Of a stretch of DNA of 64,000 bases, positions 1 through 9,814 are shown piece after piece. The DNA comes from VXNE01 sp963668365 (GTDB lineage Bacteria > Pseudomonadota > Gammaproteobacteria > Pseudomonadales > Azotimanducaceae). Under the pieces are notes generated by a model. That model ran no database searches and had not been told where the DNA came from. It worked only from the letters and a program-made list of their open reading frames with translations. Each line of letters starts with the position of its first letter. Positions within the stretch are counted from its first letter, which is position 1. The DNA lies in contig OY764266.1 of the NCBI GenBank assembly GCA_963668365.1, positions 2,356,001 through 2,420,000 on the forward strand, written 5' to 3'. The position numbers were made by a program, and so were the translations under genes.

Positions 1-514
1 CGCTTCCGGGGTTGATGAACTCCTGTCCCCCGACGGTGCGCCTGAACTGGATGTGGGAATGGCCGAAGAGCACGTACGGGCAATCGCTGCCGCGCGATAG
101 TCGAACCAGGTCTTCGTCGGGCGTGTCGGGCAGGACATGGCGCACGTTCCCGGAGAGCGTGCCGTGTTGCAGGCACATCCCGGCCCCGTCCACCTCGTAC
201 TCTCCGCCCGGCTTCATGTCGCGCAGGTACGCGTAGCCGGCGGGCTCGAGGACATCGAAGATCCAGTCGTACATGGCCAGCCACGGCGCCGGCCAGTTGG
301 CGAGGCTTTCGCGCTTGAGCATTTCCACATCGTGATTGCCCGCGATGGAAATGCCGGACAGTCCCCGCAGCAGCGCCAGGGTCTCGTTCGGTTGCGGACC
401 CGGTGAAACCGAGTCCCCCAGGAAAACCGTCGAGTCGGCGTCGCGCTCTTGCTCGAGGACCGCCGACAGCGCTTCGGCGTTGCCGTGCACGTCGGATATG
501 ATGAGTGTCTTCAC
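1..514 (-). CDS. Calcineurin-like metallophosphoesterase (partial, runs off left edge)
   Basis: The reverse strand reads from a GTG start at 514 without a stop to base 1 (171 codons). It carries the metallophosphoesterase motif set in order: SDVHGN (about residues 7-12), FLGD, GNHD, a central LQHGT and FGHSH. This family uses a di-metal centre for phosphoester hydrolysis; this compact form resembles cytosolic YfcE-like enzymes. The substrate cannot be read from sequence. It is divergent from the TonB receptor gene. The GTG start directly precedes the conserved KTLIISDVHGN start of the domain, which decides it. Confidence 0.88.
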   Translation of the reverse strand, partial: MKTLIISDVHGNAEALSAVLEQERDADSTVFLGDSVSPGPQPNETLALLRGLSGISIAGNHDVEMLKRESLANWPAPWLAMYDWIFDVLEPAGYAYLRDMKPGGEYEVDGAGMCLQHGTLSGNVRHVLPDTPDEDLVRLSRGSDCPYVLFGHSHIQFRRTVGGQEFINPGS

Positions 515-675
515 TATTCGTGTCGCTTAACGACGCATACAAAGCGTGTTGGACTCACTACACCTGCCCATTGTACGAGATTCGGACTGCACATGACTCG
601 CCGTGCGATCATGGCTTCGTGTCGCGTCCGTTGGGGGATATGAGTCTTTTGAACTTGACGAACAGGGAAATCGCG

Positions 676-3477
676 ATGGCGCCGAGGTGCCTGCGCATCC
701 CGGGATGCCTGCTCATGGCATTGAGCCTATCGTTGCCCGGGCCGCAATCGGCGTTCGCGCAGGAGGGCGATCCCGCGATCGAGGAGATCGTCGTGACGGG
801 TTCGAGGATACCGCGCGCGGACCTGGACGGAGTGGCGCCGGTGGCGACGTATTCCTCGGAAGACATCGACCGTTCCGGCGCGACTTCCATCGGTCAATTA
901 TTGCGGGAGATACCGTCTGTCGCGGGAGGCGCGCAAACGACACAGGTCAACAACGGCGGCGGCGGGGTCATGCAGATTTCGCTGCGCGGCATGGGCGCGG
1001 TGCGAACCCTTGTCCTCATCAACGGCCGGCGGGCCGTGGCCAGCGTGGATGAGGGCGCGAACGGTCTGGCGGTCGACCTCAACACGATACCCACATCGGC
1101 AATCGAGAGGGTCGAGGTCCTGAAGGACGGCGCGTCGGCGGTCTATGGCTCGGATGCCGTGGCGGGCGTGGTCAACGTCATCACGAAGAAGCAATTCGAA
1201 GGCTTCGAGTTGAGCGCATACGCGGGAGATTCGACGCGAGGCGGCGGAGCCCGGCAGCAGGTGGACCTGACTGTCGGAGGTCCCGGGAATTCGATCTTCA
1301 TAGCGTCCTTTACCGACGAAGAGGAAATCGAGGTCACCGGTCGCGAGTGGGCCCAGACGCCTCTCTTCTATGCCGCGGGAGAGATCATTTTTCTCGGCAG
1401 TTCGGCCCCGCCCTGGGGTCGCTACCGGAGTTTCGCAGAAGAAGCGGCGGGTCGCGACTGCAACGGAGACGGCGTGCTCGACGGGAACTGCGACCTGACG
1501 CTCGGACCGGAGTACGGAGACTTCCGCGGGTTCGATTACTTTGGCGGCGACTCCTACAACTACGCGCCGTCCAATTACCAGCGGCAACCGAATACGCGGG
1601 CGTCATTGTCTTTCCTTGGCGAGAGCGAACTCGACGATTTGCCCGCGGGTGCTCCGGGAGACCTCTCCGGATACCTCGAAGCGACGTACGTGGCGCGCTC
1701 GTCCGAGCAGAAACTGGCGGAAGTGCCGCTTGCGCCGCTTGCGTTCTTCGGCCATCCCGCGCCCTATTCGAAAGACAACTTCTACAACCCGCTGGGCGCG
1801 GATATTCCCGACTGGCGGCGGCGCATGGTCGAGGGCGGGTCGCGCTTTTCACCGAACGACGAGGACACCGCGAGGCTCCTGGTGGGTCTGCGCGGAGACT
1901 GGTTCGAGGGTCCGCTCGTCGGCTGGTCGTGGGAAGCCCACGCGTCCTATGGCGAGTCGAAACGCACGTCCCGTTTCGGGCATATCTATGATCTTGAACG
2001 CGTCGCAAACGCGGTGGGTCCGACCATCGGCGATTCGCCGGGGAATCTGCGTTGCGCAAACGACACCGAGAACTGCGTGCCGTTGAACACCTTCGGGGAA
2101 AACAGCGTTACGCAGGAGATGCTCGACTACGTCACTTTCACGACCGACGAGACCTTCGGCATGGACCAGCGGATGTTCGCCGTCTCGTTGACGACGCCGT
2201 CGTTGTTCCAAGTGCCCGCAGGCGCTGTCGGCGCAGCGTTCGGACTCGAGTACCGGGACGAGTTCGCTTTCGATATGCCGGACCCGAGGGTCGCCGCGCT
2301 GGGGGATGCGGCGACCGGTACGCCGCGGCAACCTACTTCGGGCGGCTACGACGTCATCGAAGGCTACCTGGAAGTCGTGCTGCCGTTGTTCGCGGACCAA
2401 CCCCTGGCGGAGCTTGTCGAGGTCGAGGCGGCGGTGCGGTATTCGGACTACAGCGCCTTCGGCTCGACCACCAACCCCAAGATCGGTCTGCGGTGGAGGA
2501 TCGGTGGCGATGTCGTCGTGCGGGGCAGCTTCTCCACGGCGTTCCGCGCCCCGAATGTCGGCGAACTGTTTGGCGGCGCGGGATCCTCCTTCCCGTCCCT
2601 GTCGGATCCCTGCTCCGGCGGTCGTGTGGGCGGGAGTGTCTGCATGGACCCGCGCGTTCCCGACCAGGGTTTCGAGATCATCAGCACGCAGATTCGAACC
2701 CGCGTGGGCGGCAACCCGGCACTCACTCCGGAAGAGGCGGATATCTTTACTGTCGGCCTGGTATGGACGCCGGAAACGGCGCTCGCGGGGATGTCCCTGG
2801 CGCTCGACTACTACGATTACGAACTCGTGGATGCGATCAGGGGACTCGGGGCGGACTTTATCCTGAACGCATGCGCGATGCGCGGTGAGCTGTGCGACAG
2901 GATTGAACGCTTCCCCGACGGCAACGTGCGACAACTGGACAATCGGACCGCGAACGCGGCGGGACTGGATTCTTCCGGTATCGATCTGGCGGTCGCCTAT
3001 CAGGGTCTCCCGCTGCCGGTAGGCGAGTTCGATGTTCGCCTCGACCTTACGCGCATACTCGCGCACGACGTGATTCAGCCGGACGGCACCGTGATCGAAC
3101 ATGCGCGGTGGTTCCGCGATGACCAGGATGGACACTTTGGAGAGTGGAAGTTCTCCCTGGGGTTGGCCTATATCTTCAACGACAACCTCGACGTCTCCTG
3201 GGACATTCGGTTCATTGACGACGTCATGGAAGAATACGAAGACCGGTTCACCGGGGACATCCTGGAACGGACATTGGATGGCGCCGTCTACCACGACCTG
3301 CAGGCGAATTGGCGGTTCGACGCGTGGCGCGGCAGGTCCATGCTGACCGTCGGCGTGGACAACGTTCTCGACGAGGATCCGTCGTTCTCGCTTGACGGTT
3401 TCAATGACAATACGGACGTGCGCACCTTCGACACCGTAGGCCGTTTCGTGTACGGGAGGGTACGCTTCCAGATGTAG
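676..3477 (+). CDS. TonB-dependent outer-membrane receptor
   Basis: A 933-residue protein with a signal peptide (hydrophobic LLMALSLSL, cleavage near AFAQ), a TonB box-like EEIVVTGSR just after it, a plug domain (GQLLREIPSV, LRGMGAVRTLVLINGRR, ERVEVLKDGASAVYGSDAV) and a long beta-barrel (FSTAFRAPNVGELF, LDYYDYEL) ending in GRVRFQM. The family imports large or scarce substrates with energy from TonB-ExbBD. No substrate can be assigned. ATG 676 is preferred because AGGG lies 8 nt upstream and gives a normal signal peptide; ATG 640 in the same frame would add 12 residues. A gene for a PLP enzyme follows on the same strand. Confidence 0.93.
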   Translation: MAPRCLRIPGCLLMALSLSLPGPQSAFAQEGDPAIEEIVVTGSRIPRADLDGVAPVATYSSEDIDRSGATSIGQLLREIPSVAGGAQTTQVNNGGGGVMQISLRGMGAVRTLVLINGRRAVASVDEGANGLAVDLNTIPTSAIERVEVLKDGASAVYGSDAVAGVVNVITKKQFEGFELSAYAGDSTRGGGARQQVDLTVGGPGNSIFIASFTDEEEIEVTGREWAQTPLFYAAGEIIFLGSSAPPWGRYRSFAEEAAGRDCNGDGVLDGNCDLTLGPEYGDFRGFDYFGGDSYNYAPSNYQRQPNTRASLSFLGESELDDLPAGAPGDLSGYLEATYVARSSEQKLAEVPLAPLAFFGHPAPYSKDNFYNPLGADIPDWRRRMVEGGSRFSPNDEDTARLLVGLRGDWFEGPLVGWSWEAHASYGESKRTSRFGHIYDLERVANAVGPTIGDSPGNLRCANDTENCVPLNTFGENSVTQEMLDYVTFTTDETFGMDQRMFAVSLTTPSLFQVPAGAVGAAFGLEYRDEFAFDMPDPRVAALGDAATGTPRQPTSGGYDVIEGYLEVVLPLFADQPLAELVEVEAAVRYSDYSAFGSTTNPKIGLRWRIGGDVVVRGSFSTAFRAPNVGELFGGAGSSFPSLSDPCSGGRVGGSVCMDPRVPDQGFEIISTQIRTRVGGNPALTPEEADIFTVGLVWTPETALAGMSLALDYYDYELVDAIRGLGADFILNACAMRGELCDRIERFPDGNVRQLDNRTANAAGLDSSGIDLAVAYQGLPLPVGEFDVRLDLTRILAHDVIQPDGTVIEHARWFRDDQDGHFGEWKFSLGLAYIFNDNLDVSWDIRFIDDVMEEYEDRFTGDILERTLDGAVYHDLQANWRFDAWRGRSMLTVGVDNVLDEDPSFSLDGFNDNTDVRTFDTVGRFVYGRVRFQM

Positions 3478-3561
3478 CCGACAAAGTGTTTGCCTGGCAA
3501 CCTCCAGTCGGGGCATTGTGGGCATACCGTTTGAAAACCGGCGACCGGACAGGGATGCGCA

Positions 3562-4539
3562 TTGCTCATGGACAGTCGTGATCGTTGTTCGGCCGCAGAC
3601 CTTCCAACCATCCGCGAGGTGCGGGATGCGGCGGCTCGCATTCGCGGTCACGCCATCCGCACCCCCGTCCTGACGTCCTCGACGCTGGACGCCATGTTCG
3701 GCGCGCGGCTCTTTTTCAAGTGCGAGAACTTCCAGAAAGCGGGGGCTTTCAAGTTCCGGGGCGCCTGCAACACCGTGTTCTCGCTGTCGCGGGGCGAAGC
3801 GCGTCGTGGTGTCGCGACGCACTCTTCGGGCAATCACGGGGCGGCGCTGGCGCTCGCGGCGAGGTTGCGCGGCATTCCCTGCCGGGTGGTGATGCCGCGC
3901 AATGCGCCGCGCGTGAAGCAAGCCGCGGTGGCTGGCTACGGCGCCGGCATCGACTTCTGCGCGCCGACGCTTGCCGCGCGGGAAGCGACGCTGGAGGCCA
4001 TTGTCGCCCGGACGAAGGCTGTGGTCGTTCACCCCTATGACGACTCGCGCGTCATCGCGGGCCAGGGAACCGTCGCGCAGGAACTCCTCGACGCGTTGCC
4101 GGACCTTGACCTGGTCCTGGTGCCCATCGGCGGCGGCGGACTCGCGGCGGGCACTGCCCTGACGGTCAAGTCACGTTCTCCGGGGACTCGCGTGATCGCC
4201 GTCGAGCCGGAAGGGGCGGACGACGCCCACCGGTCGTTTCGCGCCGGAGAAAGGTTGCCATCGGTTGCGCCCCAAACCATCGCCGACGGCTTGCTGACTT
4301 CGGTGGGTGTCCGGAACTTCGCGCTGGTCCGGCGTTTCGTCGACGATATCGTTACCGTCGGCGAAACGGCCATCGTTCGCGCGATGCGTCTCATGTGGGA
4401 GCGGATGAAGATCGTTGTGGAGCCGTCGGCCGCCGTGCCCCTCGCCGCCCTCGTCGAAGAGCGGATCGAGCTGCGCGGTAAGCGTGTCGGCATTGTCCTG
4501 TCCGGCGGCAACGTCGATCTTGACCGGTTGCCCTGGTAG
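3562..4539 (+). CDS. PLP-dependent threonine/serine ammonia-lyase-like enzyme (fold type II)
   Basis: A 325-residue fold-type-II PLP enzyme. Visible are the Schiff-base lysine in GAFKFRGA (K64), the substrate loop SSGNHG (88-93), the phosphate-binding glycine loop GGGGL (190-194) and the C-terminal SGGN. Length and motifs fit the threonine dehydratase, serine racemase and 3-hydroxyaspartate ammonia-lyase group, without the regulatory ACT domain of biosynthetic IlvA. The exact substrate is open. TTG 3562 has AGGG 7 nt upstream; ATG 3568 is the alternative. The MFS gene follows after 6 nt, suggesting co-transcription of enzyme and importer. Confidence 0.88.
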   Translation: MLMDSRDRCSAADLPTIREVRDAAARIRGHAIRTPVLTSSTLDAMFGARLFFKCENFQKAGAFKFRGACNTVFSLSRGEARRGVATHSSGNHGAALALAARLRGIPCRVVMPRNAPRVKQAAVAGYGAGIDFCAPTLAAREATLEAIVARTKAVVVHPYDDSRVIAGQGTVAQELLDALPDLDLVLVPIGGGGLAAGTALTVKSRSPGTRVIAVEPEGADDAHRSFRAGERLPSVAPQTIADGLLTSVGVRNFALVRRFVDDIVTVGETAIVRAMRLMWERMKIVVEPSAAVPLAALVEERIELRGKRVGIVLSGGNVDLDRLPW

Positions 4540-4545
4540 TCGATC

Positions 4546-5739
4546 TTGCGCCTGCCGGAAACCCTCAACGCGAATGTCGTGATCCTCGCCGTGGCGCAGG
4601 CCGCTGCCGTGACGGGAACCGTGGCGGTGATCACCCTCGGCGGCATCGTCGGGAGCGTCATGGCGCCCGCGCCGGTGCTCACCACGCTGTCCATGTCGCT
4701 CCTCATCGTCGGTACCGCCGCCGCGACGGTGTTCGCCGCCTGGACGATGTCCCGGATCGGTCGCGCGCGCGGATTCGCCTTCGGTGCGGCGGTGGGCTGC
4801 GTCGGCGCGATCTGCGCCTTTGCGGCAATGATCGAGCAGAGTTTCGCCCTGTTCTGCGGGGCTGCCCTGCTCATGGGCGTCGCGAATGCTTTCGCGCATC
4901 AATACCGTTTCGCAGCGGCGGAGAGCGTCCCCGCGTCATCGGCGGGGTGGGCGGTCTCCATCACCCTCCTGGGGTCGCTGGCGGGAGCGGTCCTGGGTCC
5001 GGAGTTCGCCGCGCGCGGCGAGTACTGGATCGGCGGCGCGCGGTTCGCCGGAACGTTCGCGACGGTGGCGGGATGCTATGCCCTTGTCGGCCTGTTGCTG
5101 TTGCGATTGCGGATGCCGCGGACGGCGCGGGTGGTCCCGGAAAATGTGCGCGGGGTCGTCGCCATCGCCCGCGACCGGGTGTTCGTCGTCGCTGTCCTCG
5201 GCGGGGCGGTGGGCTATGGCGTGATGTCCTTCATCATGACCGCCACGCCGCTCTCGATGCATGTCGTCGATGGCCATTCGCTGAACCACACCGCGGCAGT
5301 GATCCAGGCGCACGTGCTGGCAATGTATGCGCCTTCGCTCGCAACGGGCTACCTCGTCGGCAGGTTCGGAAGCCGGCGCGTGATGCTTGCCGGCGCCGTC
5401 GTCCTTTGCATCACCGTGATCGCCGGTTTCGCGGGACGGGAGGTCCTGCACTATGGCGCGTCGCTGGTTGCGCTCGGCGTGGGCTGGAACTTCCTCTACG
5501 TCGGCGGCACCACGCTCCTGGGTAGCGCCCACCGGCCGGACGAGCGGTTTCGCGCCCAGGCAATCAACGACGCCGCGGTGTTCGGCATCTCGGCCACCGG
5601 CTCGCTCTCCGCCGGGGTTGTCATGCAGTTCCTTGGCTGGAATGCCGTGCTTGGCATGTCGATCCCCGCCATCGGGATCTCGATCCTGATCCTCGCCCGT
5701 GTCCGGCCGGAATCGGATCGTCATCGAAGCATTGCGTGA
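4546..5739 (+). CDS. Major facilitator superfamily transporter
   Basis: A 397-residue, strongly hydrophobic protein with about 12 predicted membrane segments in two halves, fitting an MFS permease. The start is TTG 4546, six bases after the preceding enzyme gene, and no in-frame ATG occurs before the first membrane segment. Genes this close are probably co-expressed, so import or export of the ammonia-lyase substrate or product is a reasonable inference. It converges on the enolase-superfamily gene, with only 5 bp between stops. No substrate-specific motif is recognised. Confidence 0.85.
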   Translation: MRLPETLNANVVILAVAQAAAVTGTVAVITLGGIVGSVMAPAPVLTTLSMSLLIVGTAAATVFAAWTMSRIGRARGFAFGAAVGCVGAICAFAAMIEQSFALFCGAALLMGVANAFAHQYRFAAAESVPASSAGWAVSITLLGSLAGAVLGPEFAARGEYWIGGARFAGTFATVAGCYALVGLLLLRLRMPRTARVVPENVRGVVAIARDRVFVVAVLGGAVGYGVMSFIMTATPLSMHVVDGHSLNHTAAVIQAHVLAMYAPSLATGYLVGRFGSRRVMLAGAVVLCITVIAGFAGREVLHYGASLVALGVGWNFLYVGGTTLLGSAHRPDERFRAQAINDAAVFGISATGSLSAGVVMQFLGWNAVLGMSIPAIGISILILARVRPESDRHRSIA

Positions 5740-5744
5740 GGCGC

Positions 5745-6788
5745 TCAGCCGCAGCCGAGACCCGGTCCTTCGAGCGGCAATACCAGGCCGTCGCGCATCG
5801 GGGGCAGCGCCACGGGAAAGGAGAATGCCTCGTCGGAGGGAACCCAGGGAACCTCGATCCATTTCGACGCGAAAGACGTGAACGCCCACTGCACCGACGC
5901 GTACAGCGAGGGCCCGAGACGGAAGTTGTGCGGACACAACGCGACGTTGTACAACTCGGCCAGGACGCCCACGCGGCGCGCGGCGGTCAGGCCGCCGATC
6001 TTGGTGATCTCGGGTTGCAGGTAGGCAAGCGCTCCCGACGCCAGCAGGCGATCGAAGTCTTCCAGCGCGTACTCGTTCTCGCCCCCGGCCAGATCGCATT
6101 CGATGGATTCGCCGACCCGGGCGATCGCGGCATGGTCGCGCATGGGCCGCACGGGCTCCTCGAACCACGTGACGCCCAGTTCGCTCAGTCGCCTGCCCAC
6201 CGCGATCGCTTCCAGCGGATCGAAGTGGCCGTTGACGTCGACCATGATCCGCACGGCGTCACCGAACTCCTCGCGCAGCATGGCGGTCAGTTCCGGGTCG
6301 ATCTCGTGCAGCTTGACCGCCGTGAATCCGGCTTCCATGGCGCGAGCGGTTTCGGCGACAAGACGGTCGGGTTTCCGCAGACGCGGGAGGCTCGCGTAGC
6401 CCGGGATGCCGTCGCTCACCGGGCCGCCGAGAAGCGAGGCGACGCTGGCGTCCAGGCGTTTGCCCTTGAGGTCCCAGAGGGCGAGGTCCACGCCCGACAG
6501 CCCCATCAGGAAAATGCCCTGGTCCGCGTACCGGTAGCCCCAGTCCCACAATTCGTACCAGAGGCGTTCGATGGCCTCGGGGTCGCGGCCAGAAAGCTGC
6601 GGCGCCAGCATGTCGTTGACCACGGCGATGATGGGCGATGCCGTCCTGCCCGGCTGTTCGGGATCGAGAATTCCCCACCAGGCTTCGCCGACGCCCTCGA
6701 CGCCATCCGAGTCGCGCACGCGCACGACGACGTTGACGAGCGACTTGTCGTGGAGCAGTTCGGCGGCGACACTCTCTATTCGGGCCAT
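5745..6788 (-). CDS. Mandelate racemase/muconate lactonizing enzyme family protein (enolase superfamily)
   Basis: A 347-residue enolase-superfamily protein. Motifs in order: AVKLHE (K159), the metal ligands VDVN (D184), WFEEP (E210) and GGENEY (E237), then CPHNF (H287), the general base of the mandelate-racemase subgroup. Enzymes here abstract an alpha-proton from a carboxylate, as acid-sugar dehydratases or racemases; which one is not decidable. ATG 6788 is chosen over the longer reading from 6827 because GGGAG lies 5 nt upstream and the family starts at this residue. It diverges from the D-threonine-aldolase-like gene at 6880. Confidence 0.9.
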   Translation of the reverse strand: MARIESVAAELLHDKSLVNVVVRVRDSDGVEGVGEAWWGILDPEQPGRTASPIIAVVNDMLAPQLSGRDPEAIERLWYELWDWGYRYADQGIFLMGLSGVDLALWDLKGKRLDASVASLLGGPVSDGIPGYASLPRLRKPDRLVAETARAMEAGFTAVKLHEIDPELTAMLREEFGDAVRIMVDVNGHFDPLEAIAVGRRLSELGVTWFEEPVRPMRDHAAIARVGESIECDLAGGENEYALEDFDRLLASGALAYLQPEITKIGGLTAARRVGVLAELYNVALCPHNFRLGPSLYASVQWAFTSFASKWIEVPWVPSDEAFSFPVALPPMRDGLVLPLEGPGLGCG

Positions 6789-6879
6789 GGAGACTCCCGG
6801 TTCGTTGCGAAGAAGTGATTTTGGCACAGGGATCGGTTCCCGACCCTGTCAGGTTGAGGTTGACCCAGGTTGACCCACC

Positions 6880-7590
6880 GTGCAGCGACCCATAGAAAAA
6901 CCTGCAGGAACTCCGGTTGAGGAACTGGATACGCCGGCTCTTGTGGTCGACCTGGACCGGCTGGATGAGAACTGCGCCTCCATGGCCGGTCGGGTGCGGG
7001 CCGAGGTCTGGATCCACAAGACGCCGGCGATCGCGCGACGCCAGGTGGCGCTCCCGTCGGTAATCGGCATCGCGGTGCGCAGCATCGCGGAGGCGGAGAT
7101 CTTCGCCTCGGAGGGTTTCGACGATATCCGAATCCTGCGGCCGCTGGTGAGCGGCGCGTCGAAGCGCCGCGCGGAGGCGCTGGCGGGATCGATTCGCGTG
7201 GTCGTCTCAACCGCGGGCGAGCGGAACCGGGACGACGGCTTGGCGCTTTGGGGTGCTGCCGCCCTCGAAGGCGCGGTCACGGTCTCGGCGCGGATCACGA
7301 GCGTTCCCGAAAACGGACGCGCCATACACGACTGCGGGCAGAAGGCCGTGGGCCGCGATCACGGCGACCCCGCGATCCTCGGGCGCGACCGTCTCAAGGC
7401 GACGGGCGGCAGCGCGGAACACGGCATCGTGATTTCCCCGGCGGACGAGCCGCCGTTCGCCATCGGCGACTGGCTGCAACTGGTGCCCGCCGACATCGCC
7501 ACCGCGTTTGCCCTGCACGATTTTGCGTTCGGCGTACGCCTGGGCCGCCTTGAGGCGGTGTGGCCCGTCAGCGCGCGCGGAGCCTTCTGA
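6880..7590 (+). CDS. Short D-threonine-aldolase/alanine-racemase-like paralog (gene A, copy 1, intact)
   Basis: A 236-residue protein matching both ends of the D-threonine aldolase (DSD1) family: an N-terminal LDTPALVVDLDRLDEN block and a C-terminal DCGQKAVGRDHG domain ending SARG. Compared with the 360-residue enzyme at 11090 it lacks about 120 residues of the central barrel. Where that enzyme has the PLP motif RPHGKNHK, this protein reads AEVWIHK, so the PLP lysine is absent. The C-terminal metal-ligand motif (THQQD there) is PADIA here. It is therefore probably non-catalytic. A near-identical but 5'-truncated copy lies 3500 bp downstream, overlapping the full-length gene. Confidence 0.75.
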   Translation: MQRPIEKPAGTPVEELDTPALVVDLDRLDENCASMAGRVRAEVWIHKTPAIARRQVALPSVIGIAVRSIAEAEIFASEGFDDIRILRPLVSGASKRRAEALAGSIRVVVSTAGERNRDDGLALWGAAALEGAVTVSARITSVPENGRAIHDCGQKAVGRDHGDPAILGRDRLKATGGSAEHGIVISPADEPPFAIGDWLQLVPADIATAFALHDFAFGVRLGRLEAVWPVSARGAF

Positions 7591-7813
7591 ACGACGGTTG
7601 CCATCGACGACGAGAAGCAGATCGAAAGGCTCGCCGCCGGGGCCCGCGCGACTGGTGCAACCCTCGGCGTCGTGATCGAATTCGATACGGTCATGGGACG
7701 CGCCGGGGCGCGCTCGATCAAGCACGCGGTCGCCCTGGCGCGCGTGGTGGCGGCAACGCCGCATTTGCGGTTCCGGGGCATCATGAGCCACCAGGTGCCG
7801 ATGGTTCGCGCGC
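7591..7813 (+). pseudogene. Internal fragment of the D-threonine-aldolase-like gene B (copy 1 relic)
   Basis: This stretch matches 11411-11633 inside intact gene B at a constant offset of 3820 bp with few mismatches. It begins immediately after the stop codon of gene A, so 320 bp containing the start of gene B are missing here; the match ends abruptly near 7813. It has no start codon or catalytic N-terminus of its own and is a decayed duplicate. Confidence 0.85.
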
Positions 7814-8086
7814 ATGTCCCGCGACAGCCGACGCAAGCTCAGACCCAGCACCCGCGAAGCCAGGTTGGGCACCTCCCCCCTGCCGGCCAGCCGACCCACC
7901 GGTCCTGCGCTCCCACCTTGAACGCGCCCCCCGTCCAACCCGCCAGCGCCACCCAAGACAACCCGTGAACCGCAACATGGCGCAACGACTGGCCGAACGG
8001 GCCGCAGAACGGAAGATAGTGGAATTCGGAAACCAGCGCGTCTCAGCGGCGACGCTCTTGTCAGGGACTCTTGACAAGTAGTGTTG
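7814..8086. other. Intergenic stretch between duplication relic and IS element
   Basis: About 270 bp with no convincing coding signal. It ends with TAGTGTTG directly before the left terminal repeat of the IS; the same 8-mer recurs at 9726-9733 just beyond the right end. Confidence 0.5.
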
Positions 8087-9725
8087 CCTCGATCCCCTGA
8101 TAAGGGCACACCGAGAGACTTTCGCTGCCCTTGGTTGTTTGTTGATGGCGGAGCAGAGGCTTCATAGGTCCATGCAAGGTGTGATCGGCTCGCGGAACGT
8201 CGGGGGAAGTGGCCTTCGTCGCTCTCGCGCCCGCCCGGTTTGACGGCGCGGGCAGGGTCCTCCCCGCCGCGGGCGGCGTTGGTCGGGGCGTGGGCGCGTC
8301 AAGCCGCCGCGGGCGGGGCGCGAGCCTCCAGCGAGACCATGGCCCGGTACAGCCAGTCCAGCCGGAAGTTCGTCTTCGCGAAGCGCAGGCACACCCGGCG
8401 CGCCGTGCGGACCATGTATGCCGCCGTGCGCATCACGTGCCGGATGACCGGGCGGATGCCGTGCCGGCGCGCGCTTTTCGGCAGCGCCTCGTACTGCACC
8501 GCGCGCAGCAGGACCTGCGCGATCTGGCCCAGCGCGTAGAACGCCTGGTTGGCGCGGTAGCCGCGGCACGGCGGATGGTGCAGGTCCATGTCCCGAAGCG
8601 GACCCTTGAAGGCGTTCTCCTGGCCCTGCTTGCCCCGGTGGCGCCGAACCAGCTCCTTCAAGGGCAGGTCGTCGCGCGACACCAGGATCACCGTGTGCTG
8701 CGGGATCAGAAGCTCCTGGCCGTTCTCCGTCCGGTGCCGAACCACCACGTAGCGCTGCTCCTCGTCCCACCCGCTCGGCCGGTGCGTCGCGAAGATCGCC
8801 TCCTCCTCCATGCCGATGTCCGTCCACGCGGCGTCGGGAAGCCCTTCGATCTGTTCCAGAACCGGCGCGCGCCACCGGTCGTTCGTCACGCTGATAGAGT
8901 AGTCCCATCCATGCGCGGCGCACGCGCGAACCAGCTCGCCCTTGTAGTACGCGTTGTCCGCCCGCAGCCACGCCGGCGTCCCCGCCGGCACCGCCCCGGC
9001 CGTCCACTCCAGCAGCTTGCGCCAGTTCAGCGTCACCCGGCCGCCGCCCGGCCGCAGCTGGCCCGCCGTCCACAGCCCGCCCGCGAACGCCGCGTGCAGC
9101 CAGTAGCCCCGCTCGCCGTCGTAGTTCCTGCGCGCGCGCTCGAACAGATGCCCGTCAACCTCGATGCCGGTCCCGTCGATGAACAGCGGAACATAGCCCC
9201 TGTTCTCCAACTCGTGCCCGACAATCGCCGGCGCGACGCGCTCGGCGAACTTCGCCGCCGCGCCCCAAAGACCCTTCACGTCGCCCGCTCCGAGCCGGGC
9301 CAGCCATTCCCCCGCCCGGCGCGCTTCCGGAACGTCGCCCAGCCCGAGCAGGGCGCGCGCCACCGTGTCGGTGCGCAGCGCGTCAAGATCCGACAGCGCC
9401 CCGTGCCCGCGCGCCAGCGACGCTGATGATCGACCACAGCGTCTCCGCGTCCGACGCGCCGCGCGCGCGGACCTTGACCTTGACCGCCTCGTCGAGAAGT
9501 TCGAACAGACCAAAACGCCGCGCCGTTTGCGCCAGGATCGACGCCCCGCCGAACGCCGTCAGGTCCAGATCCGTGAACTCGAACTCGACCTTCGGCGGGC
9601 GGATCTTGCGCTTCTTCAAACTTCACCTGCCAAGTGAGTTGCCGGAAGCTGCTATTTTCGCACGCAAGCCTTGATACCGCGGGCCTTCCGGCCAGTCAGC
9701 CAAATCCTTATCAGGGGATCAAGGT
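8087..9725 (-). mobile_element. IS1380-family-like insertion sequence
   Basis: A 1.64-kb element bounded by 19-bp terminal inverted repeats at 8087-8105 and 9706-9724, identical in 18 of 19 positions and sharing GATCCCCTGATAAGG. The 8-mer TAGTGTTG flanks it directly at 8079-8086 and 9726-9733. This is longer than the 4-5 bp duplication usual for IS1380, so its meaning is uncertain. Inside is one transposase reading frame on the minus strand, broken by a frameshift. Size, repeat position and transposase type fit IS1380. The element sits between the two copies of the duplicated locus. Confidence 0.8.
8299..9619 (-). pseudogene. IS1380-type DDE transposase, frameshifted
   Basis: The C-terminal frame (from about 9425 down to 8299) contains a DDE transposase: DGTGIEVDG, LRADNAYYKGE and GKQGQENAFKG supply the expected D, D and E, followed by the C-terminal LDWLYRAM. 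The usual N-terminus (MKKRKIRPP, then FELLDEAVKVKV) lies in another frame, 9619 to about 9420. The frames meet around 9420-9430 at a single-base shift. I see no slippery heptamer there, so it looks like inactivation rather than programmed frameshifting. The summed length, about 440 residues, is normal for the family. Confidence 0.82.
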
Positions 9726-9814
9726 TAGTGTTGACACCACGACCAGATTTGGTGAGTATCGGGTTAGGTTCCGTGATTCTCGCGGGCCTCAATGCGAATA
9801 GAGGAAAACAAATC

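Noticed and set aside
1849..4032. Long open frame on the minus strand (727 codons) opposite the TonB receptor and ammonia-lyase genes
   Set aside because: Antisense shadow in high-GC DNA; low-complexity Arg/Val/Gly-rich translation, no motif, and both opposing genes have clear family signatures.
8209..9426. 405-codon plus-strand frame across the IS
   Set aside because: Antisense of the transposase; Arg/Pro-rich with no motif.
8079..9733. TAGTGTTG repeats as a certain target-site duplication
   Set aside because: Eight bases is not the size expected for IS1380, so it is kept only as an observation.
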